This document shows, one piece after another, positions 39,355 through 48,097 of a DNA stretch of 63,394 nucleotides (its first letter is position 1; every line of letters starts with the position of its first letter). This DNA is from Phycisphaerae bacterium (lineage in GTDB: Bacteria > Planctomycetota > Phycisphaerae > Tepidisphaerales > Tepidisphaeraceae), in NCBI GenBank assembly GCA_025924315.1, contig JAICIO010000025.1, forward strand, positions 1-63,394, given 5' to 3'. Both the position numbers and the translations under genes were made by a program. The notes under the pieces are model-generated. The model did no database searches, was not told the DNA's origin, and saw nothing but the letters and a program-made list of their open reading frames with translations.

Positions 39355-40683
39355 ATGAACTATCGCGGTGCGGTCGTAGCGTTGTTGTGCCTGCTCGGCT
39401 CAATCGCGCGGGCGGATCAGAGCGTCACGCTCGTCAAGCCGATTTACGCCGAGGTTTATCTTCGCGCCGCCCAGACGCAGAAGATCTCGGGGATGCTTCT
39501 GCGCTACGACGACGATTCGTTCGTCCTCAAAACCTCCACCGGCGAGCGCTCGATCAACTGGATCGATCTGACCGGCTCAAGCCTCTTCACCCTTCGCGCT
39601 CGCCTCATCGACAAAAAGAAACCGGACGACTGGCTGAACCTCGGCGAAGAGGTCTGGTCGCTGGGCGCAACCGAGCAGGCCCAGCGGGCGTTTGATTTCG
39701 CGCTGAAGCTCGACCCATCCGTCAAATCGCGGATCGAGAAGATCAAATCCACGCCCGCGGGTAGCGCCATCAAGCCAGCTGCGGCGGCGACAACCAAGAC
39801 CACTTTAACCACGAACGCATCAACGACATCCGATGGCGTCGTGCGATACCTCAAATCCACGCCTGAGCAAGATGCCGCCGCGATCGCAACTGCGAAAACC
39901 TTCGCCAACGACGTCTCTGAAGAGATGAAGCTCAAGTTCACCGAGCTTCAAACGCCGCACTTCATCGTCTTCACCAACTGGGATCCGCAGGAATACAACT
40001 TCCTGACCACGAACGTCGAAGACGCCTACGCCGCCGTCTCGAAACAATTCGGCATCCCGGTGAAGGAGAACATTTTCGTCGGCAAGCTGCCCGTGTTCAT
40101 GTTCGCCGGGCAGAAGGATTTCGAATCGTTCGCACAGAAATACGACGACATGCCCGCGAACGACGCGCTCAACGGCTATTACGCCGGCCGATCCGACGGC
40201 ACCGGCCACATGGTGATGTGGAAGCCGGACCTGATCCACAGCAACGGCAACCTCAAGCAGGCGGAGGAGAAATGGGCGTATGTGCTCACGCACGAGTTCA
40301 CGCACGCGTTCGTGAATCGTTACCGTAGCAACGCGCGGATTGCGCGATGGCTCAACGAAGGACTGGCAGAAGTAATCGCGCAGTCGGTCTTTCCCAGGCC
40401 CGAAGCTAAACAGCGCGCCCGCGCGATGGCCGGTGCCAACAACGAATTGATCGACCCAATCTTCGACGACGAAAACATCCCGGGCGGACAGTATTACCCG
40501 GTCATGCAGACGATGGTCGAAATGCTGATCAAGAAAGACACCCCGCGATTCATCAAGATGTTCAACGCGATTAAGGACGGGGACAAAACCGAAGACGCAC
40601 TGAAAAAGTATTACAACGTCGATTACACCGGCCTGGAAAACGCCTGGCGCGATTACATGATGCATCCGCCGAAGGGATCATGA
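39355..40683 (+). CDS. Exported HExxH peptidase-like protein (DUF1570-like)
   Basis: This encodes 442 residues with a signal peptide (GAVVALLCLLGSIARA). The first 120 residues include a short SH3-like segment and a TPR-like helix pair (WSLGATEQAQRAFDFALKLD). The C-terminal half is a peptidase MA-like domain: LTHEFTHAFV (zinc-binding HExxH) and WLNEGLAEVIA with the third ligand Glu. Such proteins are frequent in planctomycetes; substrates are unknown. Divergent from the DUF4105 gene with about 96 bases between starts. Confidence 0.82.
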   Translation: MNYRGAVVALLCLLGSIARADQSVTLVKPIYAEVYLRAAQTQKISGMLLRYDDDSFVLKTSTGERSINWIDLTGSSLFTLRARLIDKKKPDDWLNLGEEVWSLGATEQAQRAFDFALKLDPSVKSRIEKIKSTPAGSAIKPAAAATTKTTLTTNASTTSDGVVRYLKSTPEQDAAAIATAKTFANDVSEEMKLKFTELQTPHFIVFTNWDPQEYNFLTTNVEDAYAAVSKQFGIPVKENIFVGKLPVFMFAGQKDFESFAQKYDDMPANDALNGYYAGRSDGTGHMVMWKPDLIHSNGNLKQAEEKWAYVLTHEFTHAFVNRYRSNARIARWLNEGLAEVIAQSVFPRPEAKQRARAMAGANNELIDPIFDDENIPGGQYYPVMQTMVEMLIKKDTPRFIKMFNAIKDGDKTEDALKKYYNVDYTGLENAWRDYMMHPPKGS

Positions 40684-40717
40684 GTCCGCTTCAAGTTATT
40701 AGCGTCCACTTTATGAT

Positions 40718-41602
40718 GTGATCCGGCGTGAAACAGTCCGGCGGTGGGTGAAGCGAATCGTTCGGATTGCTTTGTCAGTCTATATCCTCCTCGCCATCGT
40801 GCTCGCCACCCTTCAAACATCGTTGATCTTTCCCGGCGCCGCTTCGCAAGGACAGAAGCAGGCGATCGTGCGGCCGTCGAGGGATGAAGAGCTGCTCTCG
40901 CTTCGCACACCGAAGGGCGAACACGTCGCCGCCATTTTTGGAAAAGCGCTCAAAGCCGGATACGGGCGAGAGTTTCGCGAAGAAGCAAGCGAGCGACCGA
41001 CGGTGATCTTCTTTTATGGAAACGGCATGTGCATGGCCGACTGCATGGGGGATTTTCTACGCCTGCGGCACGACGGCTTCAACGTGATCGTCGTGGAATT
41101 CCTCGGCTACGGCATGAGCAGCGGAAAGCCGAGCGAAGAAGGCTGCTACGCCTCCGCCAACGCGGCTTACGACTACCTCCTCTCGCGCAACGATATCAAT
41201 CGCAACAAAATTGTCCCCGTCGGCTGGTCGCTCGGCGCCGCCGCCGCGATTGACCTCGCATCGCGCAAACCCGTCGCAGGCATCGTTACCGTCAGCGCGT
41301 TCACCAGCATGCGCGACATGGCCCGCAAGCTGCTCCCGTTCGTGCCAACGTCGCTCGTGCTTCGGCATCATTTTGAAAACGAACGCAAGCTCCGCTCGAT
41401 TGACCGCCCAATCTTCATCGCCCACGGAAAGCTTGACGACATCATCTCGTACGAAATGAGCGATCGCCTCGCCAAAGCAGCCAAAGGCCCCGTCACGCGC
41501 ATGACGGTTGACGGCGCGCACCACAATGACGTCTTCGAAATTGGCGGTGAACAGCTCGAACGCGCGATCACGCGGTTCATCGAGAACGTGACCTCTTCGT
41601 AG
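40718..41602 (+). CDS. Membrane-anchored alpha/beta hydrolase
   Basis: This encodes 294 residues from a GTG start. One N-terminal membrane helix (IALSVYILLAIVLATLQTSL) anchors a hydrolase domain: FFYGNGMCMADCMGDF is the oxyanion region, GWSLGAAAAIDLA the nucleophile elbow (Ser), HGKLDDIIS the acid and VDGAHHND the catalytic His. This matches the BEM46/ABHD13-like group. The substrate is unknown. A GTG ten codons later is an alternative start. Confidence 0.85.
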   Translation: MIRRETVRRWVKRIVRIALSVYILLAIVLATLQTSLIFPGAASQGQKQAIVRPSRDEELLSLRTPKGEHVAAIFGKALKAGYGREFREEASERPTVIFFYGNGMCMADCMGDFLRLRHDGFNVIVVEFLGYGMSSGKPSEEGCYASANAAYDYLLSRNDINRNKIVPVGWSLGAAAAIDLASRKPVAGIVTVSAFTSMRDMARKLLPFVPTSLVLRHHFENERKLRSIDRPIFIAHGKLDDIISYEMSDRLAKAAKGPVTRMTVDGAHHNDVFEIGGEQLERAITRFIENVTSS

Positions 41603-41627
41603 GAAGCGTAGACGTGTCTTGCTTTCT

Positions 41628-41722
41628 TGTGGTGGCACCGACATTCTTGTCGGTGATCGAGCGCGGTACTCCGCGATCGACGAGTCCGTCGACACGTCAC
41701 AGGCAAGAATGCCTGTGCCACC
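41628..41722. repeat. GTGGCACCGACATTCTTG inverted repeat
   Basis: GTGGCACCGACATTCTTGTC near 41631 is mirrored by GGCAAGAATGCCTGTGCCAC near 41702, with an inner GATCGAGCG/CGCGATCGAC pair. It lies just before the membrane glycosyltransferase-like gene. Confidence 0.65.
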
Positions 41723-41725
41723 GAA

Positions 41726-43306
41726 ATGTCGGGATTGATGAAGCCCATCAGACTCTCGCGTATCCTCCCCCTCCTCATCGCCCTCATCGCGATCGTGCAT
41801 TTGTTTCGTTCGCCGTACGACGCATCCAATTGCGACGTCATTCCCGACTCCGGTGAGTATGCGATCGGCGCGCAGCGGCTCGCCACACTCGGGCGATATG
41901 ACATCGAGATCGAACGCAAGAGCTATCCGCCGCGATATCCGCCGTACTTGTCGGTGATGATGGCCCCGCTGTATTGGATCGCGCCGAACGAACTGGGCGT
42001 CGGCATTTTCCTGATTCTCGCCTTCGCAATCGGTGGCGTGCTCTGCGCATTTTGGATCGGGAAGCGGCTGAGCAACGAAATCGGCGGGGTATGCGGCGCG
42101 CTTTTGCTGATCAATCAGTCCGCCTTTTCCTGGGAGGCGCGCCACATCGTCTCCGACATCCCGGCTCTAACGCTTTCGCTGATCTGCTGCGCAGTGTGCA
42201 TTCGCGCATTCCTCGAACGGAATCTTTCGTGGCGATGGTTTCTGCTCGCCGGACTTTGCGGCGGCCTCGCGGGCGCGATGCGGACGCTGAATTACGCGAC
42301 CCTCGTGCCACTTCTCGCGGTCGTGCTGTTCAAAGGCAAGTGGGAGGGCGAGGCTCCCGCCGAGCCGGCTTCGCGCGAACCGCGCAAACGGCTCTGCCGG
42401 AGCCTCGCCCACCCGGCGCTACTGCTTCCGCCGATCTGCTTCGTGGTAACCACCGCGATTTACAACCGCGTGCGCTTCGGCTCGATCTTTAAGGACGGCT
42501 ATCAATTCTGGGCGCCGCTTCCGCACCAGTTCTTCCATCTGCTTTTCCAGCTGCAGTATTTCGCCGCCAACGCGCGCACCGTCGCGGCGTGGTGGTGGCT
42601 GTGGCTTAGTGGGATTGTGGCGCTGGTCTTGATCTGGCGATGGCGGAAAAGCGCGGCGATGCCCATCACGGGCTTCGTCCTGCTCGCCGCGCTTCCGATC
42701 ACGTGCGTGCATCTTTTCTATTTCTGGTACGACCCGCGGTTTCATTTGCTCCTGGTCTCGGTCATGTGCATCGTGCTGGGAGCGGGAATCGGATTGCTGA
42801 TCGAGCACTCGATGCGCCGCCGCGAGTGGGTTGTGCCGCTGCTTTTGCTCATCGGCTTTCTTATTCCAACCCATCCGAGTACGCCTGAGCCGCTGCGCCG
42901 TGAGATCGCGGATCAGCTCCGCGCCGAAACGCCGGACGACGCGATTATCGTGACGGGGATCGATCCGGTTTATCTCGAGCCGTTTCTCCTCCGCGGGACG
43001 CATCGACGGATCATTCCGCTGAGCCGTGACGTCGAATACGCGGCGCAGCTCATCGCGCCGAACAAACTCGGTCCGATCGATCCGTTGCCGGCGGACCCGG
43101 TCAAGCCGCGCATCCCGCAGATGTTCGCCGCGGGCGCGAAAGAGGTCGTTCCCTTCACCGCCGACGAAGACCCGGATCGCATCGTGCACTGGGCCGAGCA
43201 AGGCCTGCCCGTCTATCTCGAATTACGCTGGTACCCCGACACCCCCGCCACGCGAGAAACGATCCGCATCCTCGCACCGGTCCTCAAGCAACTCCCGCGG
43301 CGATAG
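41726..43306 (+). CDS. Multi-pass membrane glycosyltransferase-like protein (GT39/ArnT type)
   Basis: This encodes 526 residues with about ten membrane helices. The first periplasmic loop has CDVIPDSGEYAIGAQRL and SYPPRYPPYLSVMMAP, similar to the DxE-type loop of ArnT/PMT-like enzymes that use polyprenyl-phosphate sugars. In the middle, KWEGEAPAEPASREPRKRLC is encoded by the palindromic repeat at 42341-42416, placed in a cytoplasmic or periplasmic loop. The soluble C-terminal 130 residues are of unknown function. Family assignment is by topology and loop motif only. Confidence 0.72.
   Translation: MSGLMKPIRLSRILPLLIALIAIVHLFRSPYDASNCDVIPDSGEYAIGAQRLATLGRYDIEIERKSYPPRYPPYLSVMMAPLYWIAPNELGVGIFLILAFAIGGVLCAFWIGKRLSNEIGGVCGALLLINQSAFSWEARHIVSDIPALTLSLICCAVCIRAFLERNLSWRWFLLAGLCGGLAGAMRTLNYATLVPLLAVVLFKGKWEGEAPAEPASREPRKRLCRSLAHPALLLPPICFVVTTAIYNRVRFGSIFKDGYQFWAPLPHQFFHLLFQLQYFAANARTVAAWWWLWLSGIVALVLIWRWRKSAAMPITGFVLLAALPITCVHLFYFWYDPRFHLLLVSVMCIVLGAGIGLLIEHSMRRREWVVPLLLLIGFLIPTHPSTPEPLRREIADQLRAETPDDAIIVTGIDPVYLEPFLLRGTHRRIIPLSRDVEYAAQLIAPNKLGPIDPLPADPVKPRIPQMFAAGAKEVVPFTADEDPDRIVHWAEQGLPVYLELRWYPDTPATRETIRILAPVLKQLPRR
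42341..42416. repeat. In-frame palindrome inside the GT39-like gene
   Basis: GTGGGAGGGCGAGGCTCCCG is mirrored by CCGGAGCCTCGCCCACCC. It keeps the frame open and yields the peptide EGEAPAEP. Same family as 7793-7874 and 32408-32492, which are intergenic. Confidence 0.88.
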
Positions 43307-43408
43307 CGATGACCGGTACAAGGATTTGAAATTTTCTTGCTGCCGCGGCGACTGTCTTGCTAAAAGCGTCAGCGCGTCCAGGGGCAACGCCGACAAGGGG
43401 CACATCGC

Positions 43409-45043
43409 ATGCAGATTCCATTTGCGCTCGAGCCGCTCGAAAGTCGTGCGTACCTCAGCGGCGGACAGACCGACCCGAGCTTCGGCGCCAGCGGTATCGT
43501 CACACTCGACCGCGGCGCGAGAATCAACCAGATCTTCACGCTCAGCAATACCGACACCATCGCGATCGGCACGCTGAATTCCGCGGCCTACGTGAAACGA
43601 ATCTCGCAATTCGGAAGCGTCCGCGGCGCGTACAACGCGAACGTTGCGGCGGCGATGAGCGCCGAGTTTTCGACCGCGCCATCGCCGATCGTCGATTTCC
43701 TGCACGGCCCCACCGTCTTCGCCGTCGACACAAGCGACCGGCTCCTCGCGGCCGCGGACATCGCCCTACACAAGCAGCCCGCCGTTCGCGTGATCCGCTT
43801 AACCACGAAGGGCATGCTCGACACTTCTTTCGGCGTCGGCGGAAAGGTCGATCTCGGCCTCACGAATGTCTCAGCCCTTACGGCGCTCTCCAACGGAAAG
43901 ATCTTCGTCGGCGGCGTATCCACCATCGACGACGACCGGCCGGACGATTTCACCGATTATCATCTCGGCCTCGTCCAGCTGACCGACGCTGGCGACGTGA
44001 ACACGCACTTCGGCACGCATGACATTGCCTCCGTCGGCGATTTCACGCGTAGTCTCGGCGACCTGACCTTCGTCGAATTTCCGAACAACCAGTTTTTCCT
44101 CGAGCCCGATGGCCAGGTCGTTTACCTGCGCGATATCACAACTGGGTTCCTTCCTGACGAAGGCTCGCCGACGATCGGAATGACTCAGAGCGGGTTCGTC
44201 GTGAATCCAAACGGCACGACGAGCGAACTGTCCAACAGCGTGTTCAGCAATGACGCGCCCATCCTTCCGGGTGCGACTGAGAATGCGGACGGGTCGATTC
44301 AGATTCGGTACTTTGTCTTCGATTCACATCAGCCCTCCAGGACACCATTCGATCTCGACTCGGCCACCCTCTCGCTGGACGGCACGATCAGCAACGTCGT
44401 TCGTCTCCAGAGCGCATTGCCCACACCTCCTCTGTTTACGAACCTCGGTTTGACGCAGTCGGACGGAAAGTTTCTCACGAACCTCTCGAATCAAACGCTC
44501 GGTCGCTTCATGCCCGCGGGTGGCAATGATCCGCTGTGGACCGTCACGGGCAACGGATTGACCGGCGTGCAGCTTTCCGCAATCGGGCTCGCGAGCGACG
44601 GCGAAATCCTCGCCGCGTACGCGCGTAAACCGGACAGCGCGGCGCGTCCGATTCTCGTCGAGCTCCAGCGAACCGAAGCCCCCATCGCGCGATTCGCCGG
44701 CGCAACCCTGACGACATCGAAAAAGGCATATGATCTCACGATCGACTGGTACGACCCCGACGATGCGATCAACCCCCTCGGCAATGGAAATCTCGAAGTG
44801 CTTTCGCCGGATGGGACGTCGCGATTGGTTACCCTTGATTCATCGCAGGATATTCCGCTTGCGGTCAGCGGCGATCACGTCGTTGCGCACTACCGCCTTA
44901 AGGCGCCGAATAAGCTGTGGAGCCTCGCCGACAACGGGCGATACACCGTGCGCGTGCGCGCCGATCAGGTTTCCGACGCGTCGAACCACTTCGCCGATGC
45001 CCGCACCATCGGCTCGTTCGTCGTGCATTTCACCAAGGCTTGA
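43409..45043 (+). CDS. Delta-60 repeat surface protein
   Basis: This encodes 544 residues. FALEPLESRAYLSGGQTDPS at the start is the planctomycete N-terminal motif thought to mark exported surface proteins. TDPSFGASGIV, DTSFGVGGKV and further LxxDGxI-type repeats are delta-60 (beta-propeller-like) units. The last 100 residues (DLTIDWYDPDDAINP to GRYTVRVRADQV) form an Ig-like domain. A close relative is encoded at 53056-54630 with the same C-terminal domain. Confidence 0.8.
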   Translation: MQIPFALEPLESRAYLSGGQTDPSFGASGIVTLDRGARINQIFTLSNTDTIAIGTLNSAAYVKRISQFGSVRGAYNANVAAAMSAEFSTAPSPIVDFLHGPTVFAVDTSDRLLAAADIALHKQPAVRVIRLTTKGMLDTSFGVGGKVDLGLTNVSALTALSNGKIFVGGVSTIDDDRPDDFTDYHLGLVQLTDAGDVNTHFGTHDIASVGDFTRSLGDLTFVEFPNNQFFLEPDGQVVYLRDITTGFLPDEGSPTIGMTQSGFVVNPNGTTSELSNSVFSNDAPILPGATENADGSIQIRYFVFDSHQPSRTPFDLDSATLSLDGTISNVVRLQSALPTPPLFTNLGLTQSDGKFLTNLSNQTLGRFMPAGGNDPLWTVTGNGLTGVQLSAIGLASDGEILAAYARKPDSAARPILVELQRTEAPIARFAGATLTTSKKAYDLTIDWYDPDDAINPLGNGNLEVLSPDGTSRLVTLDSSQDIPLAVSGDHVVAHYRLKAPNKLWSLADNGRYTVRVRADQVSDASNHFADARTIGSFVVHFTKA

Positions 45044-45120
45044 TCGGCCTCTAAAACCGCTTTCCAACCTTCAGGCGATGACCTATCATCAGGTCTCAAT
45101 TTCGACGAAGGATTTTTAAC

Positions 45121-46194
45121 ATGGATCGCCGCAGGTTTGGGAATTCAAAGCTCGAAGTCTCCGCTATCTCGCTCGGTTGCTGGATCTTTGGCGTGGATTG
45201 GTGGGGACATTACACCGACGACGACGCCAATCGCATCTGCAGCTTCAGCTACGACAACGGCGTGACGTTTTTCGACAACGGCGACGCCTACGGCAACGGC
45301 CGTGCGGAAACGCTCTTCGGCAATTGGCTCAAGCAATCCGGCATCGCCCGCGACAAAGTCGAAATCGGCAGCAAGTTCGGCTACGACTGGTACAACGATC
45401 CCGGCGAAGCGGGCTCGCATCGCGAACGCAAGCAGGATTTCTCGCCGAAGGCCATGCGCTATTCCTTCGAGCAATCGCTCAAGCGATTGCAAACCGATTA
45501 CATCGATCTGTACATGGCCCACAACATCAAGCTCCCCCAGTTCCGCGACGACACGTTCGCGGAGCTCAACAAGCTGCAGGATGAGGGAAAGATTAAAACC
45601 TGGGGCGTGAGTCTCGGCCCCGCCATCGGCTGGCGCGAAGAAGGTTTTAAAGCGATGATCGATCACGGCGCGAAAGCCGTGCAAACGGTTTTCAACCTCT
45701 TCGAACAGAATCCCGGCCGCGAATTCTGCGAGCTGGCGGTTTCGCAAAAGGCCGGCGTGCTGGCGCGCGTGCACGACAACAGCTCGATCCTCAAAGATGT
45801 CGTGAAGATCGATACCGTGCTTAGCCAGGACGATCACCGAAAGTTCCGCGATCAGTCGTGGAAAATCTACGGCGTGAAGAAGCTCGAACTGGTGCGGCAT
45901 TACGCGACGGATCACGGCATGACCGTGCATGAACTGGCGTGCAAGTGGCTGCTGCAGCAACCCGGGCTCACCAGCATCACCGGCACGTTCCTGAATGAAA
46001 CCGAAATCAAGGAAGCGTGCAGCGCGACGGAAAAGCCGAACCTAAGCACCGCGGAGCTGAATCAGCTGACCGCGGATTATGCGAAAGACTGGGACCTCGG
46101 GCCCGAGGCGCATCCCTGCGACCTCAAGAGCAGTACAGACGCCAGCGGAAAAGTCCGCAGCAGCTACGTCCCGCCGCCGGTGTTGATTGCATGA
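45121..46194 (+). CDS. Aldo/keto reductase
   Basis: This encodes 357 residues of an NADPH-dependent TIM-barrel oxidoreductase. MDRRRFGNSKLEVSAISLGC is the usual start; FDNGDAYGNGRAE holds the catalytic Asp and Tyr, IGSKFGYD the Lys, and DLYMAHNIK the position of the catalytic His (here HN). The C-terminal LTSITGTFLNETEIKEACSA binds cofactor. Substrate unknown; similarity to L-glyceraldehyde-3-phosphate/sugar reductases is likely. Confidence 0.93.
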   Translation: MDRRRFGNSKLEVSAISLGCWIFGVDWWGHYTDDDANRICSFSYDNGVTFFDNGDAYGNGRAETLFGNWLKQSGIARDKVEIGSKFGYDWYNDPGEAGSHRERKQDFSPKAMRYSFEQSLKRLQTDYIDLYMAHNIKLPQFRDDTFAELNKLQDEGKIKTWGVSLGPAIGWREEGFKAMIDHGAKAVQTVFNLFEQNPGREFCELAVSQKAGVLARVHDNSSILKDVVKIDTVLSQDDHRKFRDQSWKIYGVKKLELVRHYATDHGMTVHELACKWLLQQPGLTSITGTFLNETEIKEACSATEKPNLSTAELNQLTADYAKDWDLGPEAHPCDLKSSTDASGKVRSSYVPPPVLIA

Positions 46195-46212
46195 AGGCTT
46201 GGCAGATCCTGT

Positions 46213-46283
46213 GAAGTAGCACGGGTTTTCAACCCGTGCATTCCGTTCGAAAGAAATGCACGGGCTGAAAACCCGTGCTACTT
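46213..46283. repeat. GTAGCACGGGTTTTCAACCCG palindrome
   Basis: GTAGCACGGGTTTTCAACCC is mirrored by GGGCTGAAAACCCGTGCTAC. A half copy lies at 50617-50641. The next gene starts three bases after the palindrome. Confidence 0.88.
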
Positions 46284-46637
46284 ATGACCGCCCTTCGCTA
46301 CGTCATTCTCCACCACGAAGGCATCGCCGAGCCGCATTACGATTTGATGTTTGAAACCGCGCCTGGATCCGACCTCGCGACGTGGCGCGCGAACGAATGG
46401 CCGATTCACCACGGCAGCGCGCTCACACGACTCGCGGATCACCGTCGCGCCTATCTCGACTACGAAGGCCCCGTGTCCGGCGATCGCGGAACGGTCAAGC
46501 GCATCAGTGCCGGGACGTATGACCTAGGGCAGAATCGTGATGGACTCTTTCAGGGCATCTGGCGCGAAGCCGAGGAATTCGCCTTGGTGAGGGATGGCCC
46601 TGAGCACTGGAACTGCTTCGTCGCGCGAAACGGCTAA
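46284..46637 (+). CDS. LigD 3'-phosphoesterase-domain-like protein
   Basis: This encodes 117 residues. RYVILHHEGIAEPHYDLMFE matches the HxxHYDLR-like core of the DNA ligase D phosphoesterase (PE) domain, with His and Asp as metal ligands; YLDYEGPVSGDRGTVKRI and the terminal GPEHWNCFVAR also fit. In LigD this domain repairs 3' ends; the stand-alone form in planctomycetes has unproven function. The ATG directly follows the upstream palindrome. Confidence 0.82.
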   Translation: MTALRYVILHHEGIAEPHYDLMFETAPGSDLATWRANEWPIHHGSALTRLADHRRAYLDYEGPVSGDRGTVKRISAGTYDLGQNRDGLFQGIWREAEEFALVRDGPEHWNCFVARNG

Positions 46638-47173
46638 GGGGCAGAGGTGCCCGGTTCCGTCGTTGGCTGACTGGCCGCGCGTTCGAGTTCCGACTTGACG
46701 GCTTGGCGGAGAAGAAAGCCGAATCCCTCCAACAATGCGTTTTTAATCGCTTCCTTAGGACCGACTCCTTCGTCCAATTTGATCTCGATCGGCTTGCCAG
46801 GAGTGATGGGCAGTGCTTGGCGAACGACAACTGTCTTCGTGGGAATGATCGAGTCACCCGCCTCATCGTCTGGGGACGGCTCCAGGCGCTTCTGCCTTCG
46901 CAATTCCACAGACTGCCGATGCAACACCACACGAATCGGCAGATATCCATCGCACTCAAGGTCCAATTCATCGCCGACCGTTGCCACGACATCGAGCCGA
47001 CCATCTTGGTCGGTCTCTCCAAAGTCAGAGATCATGTCGTGGGCATCGCGTCGCACAGACGCCCCTTCAATGGGTTGCCCCGCCGCATTAACTGTTCTCA
47101 ACTTGAATTGCCGGTCCGATGCGCAACCGAGGGAAAGCAAAACGGGAATGGCCCAAAGGAATGCGTTCCGCAT
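46634..47173 (-). CDS. Lipoprotein with carboxypeptidase-regulatory-like fold
   Basis: This encodes 179 residues, starting at MRNAFLWAIPVLLSLGCASD, a lipoprotein signal with the lipobox at LSLGC. KLRTVNAAGQPIEGASVRRD followed by TDQDGRLDVVATVGDELDLE is a typical carboxypeptidase-D regulatory (prealbumin-like) beta sandwich. The C-terminal 80 residues are helical and charged. It converges with the PE-like gene, sharing four bases. Confidence 0.75.
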   Translation of the reverse strand: MRNAFLWAIPVLLSLGCASDRQFKLRTVNAAGQPIEGASVRRDAHDMISDFGETDQDGRLDVVATVGDELDLECDGYLPIRVVLHRQSVELRRQKRLEPSPDDEAGDSIIPTKTVVVRQALPITPGKPIEIKLDEGVGPKEAIKNALLEGFGFLLRQAVKSELERAASQPTTEPGTSAP

Positions 47174-47231
47174 TGCCGGCTTATCGCGGTCCCTGCCGGG
47201 ATAGGCAAGGCCCGGCGCAGAAACAGGTGCA

Positions 47232-47738
47232 TCATTGCAACCGATCGTGCGGTTGCCGCAAGTGGTTCCAGAGCGTCCACATCGCGATCGGAAGCAGCAG
47301 GATCGGCGTCGACCCGATGAGCGAGAGATTGTGGTCGAAGATGAAATGCGAAGCTTCAATAACAAACGACATGGCTCCCATCAGACTAAGCCCGGCCGCA
47401 ACGCTCGCGAGCCATCGCGGTCGCGTCAGCTTCGGATACAGAACCAATCCACTCGCATACGCAAGCACGTATGCCGCGATCTGCCACGGGGAATACGCGC
47501 TCTGATAAACGTAGCCCCAACCGTTGCTGTAGCTGAAGTCGAAATAGCTCCAGTTGAAGGCGTGCGGACGACGCAGGACGGTGAAGATTGTGAAGTCCGT
47601 CGACCCCGCCAGCAGCGGCAGAAGATGCAGAACCACAAATGCGGCCAGCCAAAGGCGAGCCGTCCGCTCATGCGCGGTCATGATCGTCCAACGTGGATGC
47701 ACGGGCGGCGCGTCGATCTCTTGCCGAGACGGAGTCAT
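47232..47738 (-). CDS. Small multi-pass membrane protein
   Basis: This encodes 168 residues with about four membrane helices (around 30-50, 75-100, 105-128 and 132-152). TDFTIFTVLRRPHAFNWSYF lies in the first loop. No family is recognised. The first ATG at 47738 was kept; MTAHERTARL 19 codons later is an equally good start. It precedes the lipoprotein gene on the same strand, about 58 bases apart. Confidence 0.7.
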   Translation of the reverse strand: MTPSRQEIDAPPVHPRWTIMTAHERTARLWLAAFVVLHLLPLLAGSTDFTIFTVLRRPHAFNWSYFDFSYSNGWGYVYQSAYSPWQIAAYVLAYASGLVLYPKLTRPRWLASVAAGLSLMGAMSFVIEASHFIFDHNLSLIGSTPILLLPIAMWTLWNHLRQPHDRLQ

Positions 47739-47797
47739 CTGCCGTCATATTCGTCGGCCGATCGGTTTATTTCGAGTTGAGAATGCGGCGGGCGCAT

Positions 47798-47836
47798 AAA
47801 AAAGGTGCCGTGGACCTCTCGGCATTCCACGGCACC
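47798..47836 (-). terminator. Strong intrinsic terminator without an upstream gene
   Basis: GGTGCCGTGGA and TCCACGGCACC form a perfect 11-bp hairpin, followed on the minus strand by six T. No minus-strand gene ends here, so the transcript it stops is probably a short untranslated RNA. Confidence 0.8.
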
Positions 47837-48000
47837 CAGGGAAGGAGGATCGTTAACAATATTCATTACGTTCAGCGTCGCGGAAGGTTCATCCCACTAC
47901 ACAAAATCTTGGGGATTGTGAGGCCACTACCTTCTATAACTTGGGGTCGAAGCCGACGCGGATATAAGCCCCTGTCGATGCCCAAGTTGAACGAGTGAGC
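47837..48000 (-). ncRNA. Candidate small RNA upstream of fdhA
   Basis: On the minus strand TTCAAC and TTATAT, 18 bases apart (about 47957-47987), resemble a promoter. About 140 bases further the transcript would reach the perfect terminator at 47798-47836. Only a six-codon frame (MNLPRR) lies inside. The rest of the gap to fdhA shows no gene. Confidence 0.35.
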
Positions 48001-48097
48001 GGCAAGTGGGCTCATTTCCTTTTGACGCCTGTGGCTCTGAAGACTAGGTTGAACCGCCTGTCGTTCCCTTCCTGTTCCAATCTCATGGAGGCAAATC

